From Deltaproteobacteria bacterium UBA7527 (lineage in GTDB: Bacteria; Desulfobacterota; Syntrophorhabdia; Syntrophorhabdales; Syntrophorhabdaceae), in assembly GCA_002478225.1 (NCBI GenBank), contig DLMV01000040.1, positions 5,322 to 17,304 on the forward strand: a stretch of 11,983 bases of DNA. The letters are read 5' to 3'. Made by a program: the position numbers and the translations under genes. The notes below the pieces were generated by a model. The model saw only the letters and a program-made list of their open reading frames with translations. It ran no database searches and had not been told where the DNA came from. Below are positions 8,020-11,983 of the stretch, piece after piece. The first letter of the stretch is position 1; every line of letters starts with the position of its first letter.

Positions 8020-8984
8020 TGGAGACCTGCCTTAAGATTTTTGAGGTTTTGTTCCATGAGCGACAAAAAGGTAGCACCCTTATCCATGTCCTCCTTGCTT
8101 ATATTATGAGCCCCATGCAGCTGCAGCAGGGTGGCGCCTGTTTCCCTGGAGATCACTTCTGACACTCTCGGGGTTATAAGCTCTTCATAATAAATGTATT
8201 GTATGTCGAGTTCCTTCATCTTCTTTTTAAGTTCAATGATCCGTTTCGGGGTGGGTTCAGAATCCGGCGAGCCATGGTAGGCCGAGAGGTACTTTATATT
8301 GTATCGTTTGGCAAGGTAGTTGAATGCAAAATGGCCGCCATGGATAAAGGTATCCTTTTTGCAGGTTGACAGGGAGTCCCTGAACTGCTTGTCAAGCTCA
8401 TTCAGTTTGGCCTTATAAGCCTCAGCGTTCTTCACGTAATAGTCCTTGCGGAGAGGGTCTTTTTCGATAAGCGCGTTTACGATATTATCGACCATCTTCT
8501 GGGCATTGGCAAAATCCAGCCAGATATGGGGATCTTCCTTCCCATGTGCATGTTTATGTTCTTCCTGACGCGCCTTTTTTTGATGATGATGATCGTGATC
8601 ATCTTCTTCTGTTGCTTCGAGAAGCGTTATCCCTTTGCTTGTATCGACGACAATGAGCCTTCTGCTGTCCACGCCCTTTAAGATATCTTCTACCCACGGT
8701 TCCATGTATCTTCCCGTATAGATGAAGATATCCGCTGCATTGATCTTGACCATATCGCCCGGTTTCGGCTCGAAACTGTGTGTCTCAATGCCTGGGGGCA
8801 TGAGGAGGCTTATGTTTGCCGCATCGCCGGCAATGTTCCTTGTAAAATCGTAAAGCGGGAAGAGGGTGGTGATCACCTGCAGTTTTGAATGTCCGGCAGA
8901 GGATTGTTCTTTTTTCTGGCATGCAGTTGCATTGAAGAGCATGGCGGTAATGATAATTATAGAAAAAAATAATTTCTTCTCCAT
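8010..8984 (-). CDS. znuA: Zinc-binding periplasmic lipoprotein (ZnuA-like, cluster A-I)
   Basis: 324 codons. This solute-binding protein captures zinc outside the inner membrane and delivers it to the ZnuB/ZnuC importer. The N-terminus is a lipoprotein signal (hydrophobic residues 5-20, lipobox-like ATAC with Cys22), so it is probably membrane-anchored. Metal ligand positions typical of the family are present: His69 in ETHSFEP, His153 in DPHIWLD, and His218 in GGHFAFNYLAKRYN. Between the first two lies a His/acidic loop (residues 127-148, DDHDHHH and HKHAHGKED), typical of zinc rather than manganese binders. The start at 8984 lies 9 bp after the stop of the Fur-family gene, and the end overlaps znuC by 10 bp: one operon. 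No strong Shine-Dalgarno is visible before the ATG. Length and motifs are normal for a zinc-binding member. Confidence 0.94.
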   Translation of the reverse strand: MEKKLFFSIIIITAMLFNATACQKKEQSSAGHSKLQVITTLFPLYDFTRNIAGDAANISLLMPPGIETHSFEPKPGDMVKINAADIFIYTGRYMEPWVEDILKGVDSRRLIVVDTSKGITLLEATEEDDHDHHHQKKARQEEHKHAHGKEDPHIWLDFANAQKMVDNIVNALIEKDPLRKDYYVKNAEAYKAKLNELDKQFRDSLSTCKKDTFIHGGHFAFNYLAKRYNIKYLSAYHGSPDSEPTPKRIIELKKKMKELDIQYIYYEELITPRVSEVISRETGATLLQLHGAHNISKEDMDKGATFLSLMEQNLKNLKAGLQCR

Positions 8985-8993
8985 ATGATCACA

Positions 8994-9431
8994 TCACGTT
9001 GCAATTGTTCTCGAAACGGAGCAATCCTTGCATAGGCCAAACACCTGCATAAGATGTGAGATGACACGGCCCTTCAGGTTCTTTTTCACTTCTTTCTCAA
9101 TCTCCTCTGCGCCACAGTAAGAGAGATCCTCGACCTTTTTGCAGTTGATGCAGATAAAGTGGTGATGGTGATCGGCGTTTGCGCAAAGGTAGTAATAAAG
9201 CTTGCGGTCGGGGTGGATGATCTTGATAAGGACGCCGCCATTGGCGAGATCTTCGAGGTTTCGGTAGATCGTCGGAAGGCCGATGCTCTTAAAGCGCTTT
9301 CTCATCTTCCGCCATACTTCTTCCGGCGCCAGATATACTGATTCGGCAACAAGGATGTCAAGGATGGCAAGCCGTTTCGGAGTGGCTTTTAGATTGAGCG
9401 ATTTTAGCGCAACGTAAAGGTCTTTATTCAT
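8994..9431 (-). CDS. zur: Fur-family metalloregulator, probably zinc-responsive (Zur)
   Basis: 145 codons, standard Fur length. It is a dimeric DNA-binding repressor with metal as co-repressor. The N-terminal winged helix covers about residues 10-75, with LKATPKRLAILDIL and the recognition helix region GLPTIYRNLEDLANGGV. The dimerisation/metal domain has the HHHHF stretch (88-92), CINC (94-97) and CKDC (134-137); these two CxxC pairs form the structural zinc site in many Fur/Zur/PerR proteins. It is the first gene of an operon with znuA, znuC and znuB, and a perfect palindrome overlaps the promoter start site, so it likely represses itself and the transporter when zinc is plentiful. Zur, rather than Fur, Mur or PerR, is inferred from the context. 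The ATG at 9431 has no Shine-Dalgarno; the upstream ATG at 9439 is out of frame and hits a stop within a few codons. Confidence 0.9.
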   Translation of the reverse strand: MNKDLYVALKSLNLKATPKRLAILDILVAESVYLAPEEVWRKMRKRFKSIGLPTIYRNLEDLANGGVLIKIIHPDRKLYYYLCANADHHHHFICINCKKVEDLSYCGAEEIEKEVKKNLKGRVISHLMQVFGLCKDCSVSRTIAT

Positions 9432-9443
9432 GGGGCCATATCG

Positions 9444-9466
9444 TAAATAGAATTTATTTCTATTTA
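9444..9466. promoter_or_regulatory. Zur/Fur-type operator
   Basis: A perfect inverted repeat, TAAATAGAA (9444-9452), a 5-bp centre TTTAT, and TTCTATTTA (9458-9466), 23 bp in all. Its outer edge is 3 bp from the predicted -10 box and it covers the expected transcription start (about 9463). Size, A+T content and the 9-5-9 layout resemble Fur-family boxes; the outer AAAT...ATTT halves recall Gram-positive Zur boxes. Control by the adjacent regulator is inferred. Confidence 0.75.
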
Positions 9467-9469
9467 GAT

Positions 9470-9498
9470 AGTATAGACCGCACGGGTGTTACAGTCAA
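9470..9498 (-). promoter_or_regulatory. Predicted sigma70 promoter of the zur-znuACB operon
   Basis: Minus strand: TTGACT (9498-9493), a 17-bp spacer, TATACT (9475-9470), both near consensus. The operator-like palindrome begins 3 bp downstream. The left end of the MITE-like element lies 7 bp upstream of the -35 box. The leader to the ATG at 9431 is about 32 nt. Confidence 0.8.
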
Positions 9499-9501
9499 GA
9501 A

Positions 9502-9829
9502 TAAACGGGCTGTTGCCAAATCTTTTTTTCGCAGGAACACTGTTTCGCTCACGCACCCGCAAGCGGGTACCTGGCTGCGCTTTTTACCCACTTAATGGCT
9601 CGAAGTTCACTCAATTGCGCAAACTCGTTCCGCATAAGGCGCAGAACTCAGACAGTGCGTATTGTCCTATGGAACGTTCCTCCTGCCGGGTACCCGTGGA
9701 AGAATGGAACGGGTGGCAACAAAAATGCCCGAAGTCGCGATTCGCGAAACGGTTCCCGGCGAACTGCATAGGAGCCGCAAAGTTCCTTCCTGCTCATTAT
9801 ACAATTATACTTAGGCAACAGCCCGTAAA
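9502..9829. mobile_element. MITE-like non-autonomous element, 320 bp, with TAAA target duplication
   Basis: Perfect 12-bp terminal inverted repeats, CGGGCTGTTGCC (9506-9517) and GGCAACAGCCCG (9814-9825), extend to 14 of 15 if one mismatch is allowed. Directly outside both ends is TAAA (9502-9505 and 9826-9829), as expected for a 4-bp target-site duplication. The interior has short hairpins: ACCCGC/GCGGGT with a 2-nt loop (9555-9568), and CGTTCC/GGAACG (9675-9680 with 9706-9711) enclosing the palindrome CGGGTACCCG (9687-9696). An open frame crosses it but has no domain-like character and reads out through both repeats, so no transposase is encoded. The end sequence resembles those of some insertion sequences (a GGCTGTTGC core); the parent family is not identified. 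Confidence 0.65.
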
Positions 9830-9954
9830 GCAAAGATACCGTGAAAAGTTTAAACCTTTTACATTTTACCTTTCACGTTTCACGGCTTTTATCCCTTCCG
9901 CCTGACGCCTTACGACTAACGGATTCTAATGCCTCACGCCTCACGGGCGTGTTG
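9830..9954. repeat. Non-coding stretch with heptamer word repeats and an 8-bp inverted repeat
   Basis: The inverted repeat CCGTGAAA (9839-9846) and TTTCACGG (9878-9885) encloses T-rich words (CCTTTTACATTTTACC). Tandem heptamers follow: TTTCACG twice (9871-9884), GCCTGAC then GCCTTAC, and GCCTCAC twice (9931-9944). No gene is supported. A short hairpin near the rhodanese stop (ACGCC/GGCGT on the minus strand) lacks a T run, so a terminator is not called. Confidence 0.5.
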
Positions 9955-10359
9955 CTATTTCTCCACCTCGTATCCTTTGCGGATCCACTCTGGAAAGCCG
10001 GCGGAGAAGAGCATGATGTTCGTATAACCAAGATCTTTTGCTGCGACCGCAGCCTTTTCGCTCGGGTCTCAGTTGTGCCCCCTGCAGTAGAATACCATTG
10101 GAGTATCTTTGTCCTGGGGGAGGAGCGTTGCAAGGAAGGGGAATTTTTCCTGGGGGATGTTGACGGCCTTCGGTATACGGCTGTAAGAAAACTCAAATTC
10201 GCTTCTGTTGTCGATGATGAGCAATCCCGGCGCTTCGGCGATAAGCTTTTTCAGATCTTCTGAATTGATCTTTTTTATATTGGCGTCAAGAGCGCAGGCA
10301 GCAGGAAGGAGGACGAGTAAAGCGATCGATATAAGAACTAATTTTGTTACTACTTTCAT
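9955..10359 (-). CDS. Exported rhodanese-like protein, candidate selenoprotein (in-frame TGA at codon 97)
   Basis: Read through the TGA at 10071-10069, this is a 134-residue protein; a conventional reading stops after 96. Residues 1-23 are a Sec-type signal peptide (VLISIALLVLLPAACA), so it should be exported. A single rhodanese domain follows: LKKLIAEAPGLLIIDNRSEFEFSYSRIPKAVNIP, then the active-site loop MVFYCRGHN (catalytic-type Cys92), then the UGA. The same frame continues DPSEKAAVAAKDLGYTNIML and SAGFPEWIRKGYEVEK, a normal rhodanese C-terminal half, to TAG at 9957-9955. The UGA lies at C+5, where relatives have a second Cys (YCxGxxCxxSxKAA). A hairpin follows at SECIS distance. The alternatives are a nonsense mutation or a sequence error. 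The start ATG at 10359 has only a weak AGG 9 nt upstream. The gene lies 93 bp after thrC. Substrate unknown; sulfur or selenium transfer is inferred. Confidence 0.8.
10040..10053 (-). promoter_or_regulatory. Candidate bacterial SECIS hairpin
   Basis: On the mRNA strand, GCTGC (10053-10049), loop GGTC, GCAGC (10044-10040); the stem is 6 bp if the loop is taken as GT. The loop begins 20 nt after the UGA. The bacterial SECIS pattern, as I know it, asks for a stem of at least 4 bp, a loop 16-37 nt from UGA, and a G in the first two loop bases; all are met. Confidence 0.6.
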
Positions 10360-10452
10360 GTGTTATTGCCTAACGTTGTCGCAAGACCCACTTTAATGCT
10401 CCACAACCTCTTAAGTATGTCCGCGCTTATACACATTCACGCATGTACGCGT
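10360..10452. other. Short spacer between thrC and the rhodanese gene
   Basis: 93 bp with no gene and no terminator hairpin with a T run. Near the thrC stop it holds degenerate octamer words, TTCACGCA, TGTACGCG and TTTACGAA (about 10437-10460), similar in style to the heptamer words at 9871-9944. No convincing promoter was found, so the rhodanese gene may be read from the thrC transcript. Confidence 0.35.
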
Positions 10453-11907
10453 TTACGAAAATATTTCTCTGATCTTATCTTTCGCCTCTTTGATCTGTTC
10501 ATCGGAGAGCTTCAATCCTCCCGGAGTATGTTCAGGTTCGCTTGTTATGCTGTAGATCCTTTCTCTGAGCGTGGCCTGTTTCTTCATGCCCGGAGGCAGC
10601 TCAGGCATTATCCCTATGGCCCTAACGACTTCCTCGGGGAATTTGCCCGGATCGGCGGTCTCATATACCACAGACGGCCTGTCATGTTGACCGTTGAGAT
10701 AGATCTCAAGCGTTCTCCATCCGACTGCGCCATGGGGATCAAGGATGACCCCGTATCTCTCAAAGACGAGCTTCATCGTCTCATAGTGGAGGGGGTTGGT
10801 GACCCCCATTGAGACGATGTCCCTTCTCATGCTATCCATATCCGGCATCCTGTCAATGATGCCTGGTTTTGTTGCAGTTCCTGTAACAGGATCGCGTTCG
10901 TCGTACATGTGGCCGCCGTAAAAATCGATGAGCCTCACGAGATTGCTTGGATGGGATACGATCATTGCCGAGGAAGGCGATTTGACGGATGGCCGCACGA
11001 TATACTTTTCTGTTTCAAGGAATTCCGGGAACTCGGTATTCTCGTTCACGCCCGAGATGAGCTTTTCAACAGGGAGCCCCATCTGCCGCGCAATGACCGT
11101 TCCCATCATGTTTCCGAAATTGCCCGACGGGACGCTCGCGATGAACGGCCCATCCCCTGCATCGATCTTCGAGTATGCGTAGAAAGGATATACCGCCTGC
11201 GGCAGAAGCCTTCCAAGGCTGATCGAGTTTGCCGATGTGAACCGTTCGCCGTCATGAAAAAGCTCGTCGGCAAATCGTTTATCCCCAAGGATGTTCTTCG
11301 CGAGCGCCTGACAGACATCGAAATCCCCGTTCACCTCGAAGGCATAGATGTTGCCCCCGAGGGTTGTCATCTGCCTCCGCTGTCCCTCGCTGATGGAGCC
11401 TGAAGGAAAGAAGACGATGTTGTCTACGTTGTCAAGGCCGTAGAGGGCGTCCGCTACGGCGCCGCCTGTGTCGCCGCTGGTTGCTACGACCACGACCCTC
11501 TTGAGACCTTTCTCTCCGAGAAAATAGTTAAGCGCCCTGCCGAAAAAGCGGGCTGCATAGTCCTTGAAAGAATATGTCGGTCCCTGTGTAAGCCACATGA
11601 TATAGGTCTTGCCGGTTACCCGCTGAACAGTCGTGGGGATCTTGTCCTCACGGTATGCATCATCTAGGAGGTTTTTCAGCCTTTCAGCGGGTATTTCAGC
11701 ACCAAGAAAAGGATAGAGAACCTCGAAGGCGATCTGCGCGTAAGACATAGGGCGCATAGCCCTGATGCGCTCCGGAGCAAGGATCGGCACATCCTTCCGC
11801 GCAACCATATAGAGCCCGTAGTTAGATGCCATCCCTTTGAGCAGCGCTGTTTCAAAGTTGACCCGCTCATCATAGTTGTTCGTGCTGTAATAAGTGATCG
11901 TTCTCAT
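10453..11907 (-). CDS. thrC: Threonine synthase
   Basis: 484 codons. This cytosolic PLP enzyme converts O-phospho-L-homoserine to L-threonine plus phosphate, the last step of threonine synthesis. The N-terminus, ITYYSTNNYDERVNFETALLKGMASNYGLYM, is the family opening. The PLP-binding Lys is in GPTYSFKDYAAR (Lys115, compare PTLAFKDF in relatives). The phosphate-binding loop is ATSGDTGGAVADAL (about 142-155), and further down SVPSGNFGNMMGTVIARQMGLP is characteristic. The length suits the long (E. coli-like) class of ThrC. No thrA or thrB lies nearby in the window. The start ATG at 11907 has no good Shine-Dalgarno, and the best promoter candidate would start transcription only a few nt upstream. 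No terminator is seen after the stop at 10453. Nothing looks broken. Confidence 0.95.
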   Translation of the reverse strand: MRTITYYSTNNYDERVNFETALLKGMASNYGLYMVARKDVPILAPERIRAMRPMSYAQIAFEVLYPFLGAEIPAERLKNLLDDAYREDKIPTTVQRVTGKTYIMWLTQGPTYSFKDYAARFFGRALNYFLGEKGLKRVVVVATSGDTGGAVADALYGLDNVDNIVFFPSGSISEGQRRQMTTLGGNIYAFEVNGDFDVCQALAKNILGDKRFADELFHDGERFTSANSISLGRLLPQAVYPFYAYSKIDAGDGPFIASVPSGNFGNMMGTVIARQMGLPVEKLISGVNENTEFPEFLETEKYIVRPSVKSPSSAMIVSHPSNLVRLIDFYGGHMYDERDPVTGTATKPGIIDRMPDMDSMRRDIVSMGVTNPLHYETMKLVFERYGVILDPHGAVGWRTLEIYLNGQHDRPSVVYETADPGKFPEEVVRAIGIMPELPPGMKKQATLRERIYSITSEPEHTPGGLKLSDEQIKEAKDKIREIFS

Positions 11908-11918
11908 GGCGGTTTAAA

Positions 11919-11946
11919 GCATACCGGATGTTCTGCCTTTTTTCAA
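11919..11946 (-). promoter_or_regulatory. Possible promoter of thrC
   Basis: Minus strand: TTGAAA (11946-11941), a 16-bp spacer, TATGCT (11924-11919). The expected start (about 11912) would leave only about 5 nt before the ATG, a nearly leaderless mRNA, which fits the missing Shine-Dalgarno. Just upstream is a small dyad, TGATAC-6 bp-GTATCA (11956-11973), that could be an operator. Both calls are weak. Confidence 0.35.
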
Positions 11947-11983
11947 CAGGGGAAGTGATACGGCAATGTATCATATCTTGTGT

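Noticed and set aside
9486..9905. Plus-strand open frame of 139 codons
   Set aside because: It runs through both inverted ends of the MITE-like element and the word repeats, has no recognisable domain, and lies over the zur promoter.
10069..10359. Rhodanese ending at the TGA as a complete 96-residue protein
   Set aside because: The same frame continues for 37 codons with typical rhodanese C-terminal sequence, so the 96-residue form would lack part of the fold.
1..11983. CRISPR arrays, tRNA or rRNA genes
   Set aside because: No regularly spaced repeats, no cloverleaf-like sequence with a T-arm, and no rRNA-like stretch were seen.

Overview
The window is ordinary bacterial chromosome of roughly half G+C. 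All seven recognisable genes lie on the minus strand. The protein types suggest an anaerobic, Gram-negative bacterium of the former Deltaproteobacteria or the Nitrospirota: a CHASE2 sensor with the linker of a Ser/Thr kinase, DnaK and Lon of that type, and a likely selenocysteine-containing periplasmic rhodanese. This placement is inferred from protein style; no rRNA is present.

Layout from right to left, which is the direction of transcription: (1) thrC (10453-11907), threonine synthase. (2) A small exported rhodanese-like gene (9955-10359) with an in-frame TGA at codon 97. The TGA sits where related rhodaneses carry Cys and is followed by a SECIS-like hairpin, so it is read here as a candidate selenoprotein. 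(3) A non-coding stretch (9432-9954) with heptamer word repeats, a 320-bp MITE-like element with 12-bp terminal inverted repeats and a TAAA duplication, and a strong promoter with an operator-like palindrome. (4) A zinc-uptake operon, zur/fur-znuA-znuC-znuB (6235-9431). A 192-bp palindromic repeat is inserted between znuC and znuB. (5) A dnaK-lon operon (1858-6134) with its own sigma70-type promoter. The two genes are 8 bp apart, and a hairpin terminator follows lon. (6) The 5' part of a CHASE2 membrane sensor gene (1-1656), with its own promoter, running off the left edge.

How the genes work together: the Fur-family repressor probably senses zinc and controls its own operon through the palindrome at 9444-9466. 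ZnuA would bind zinc in the periplasm, ZnuB is the membrane channel and ZnuC the ATPase. DnaK and Lon form a chaperone/protease pair made from one mRNA. The most interesting item is the UGA-containing rhodanese. Next are two unrelated non-coding repeat elements placed at the promoter of, and inside, the zinc operon.
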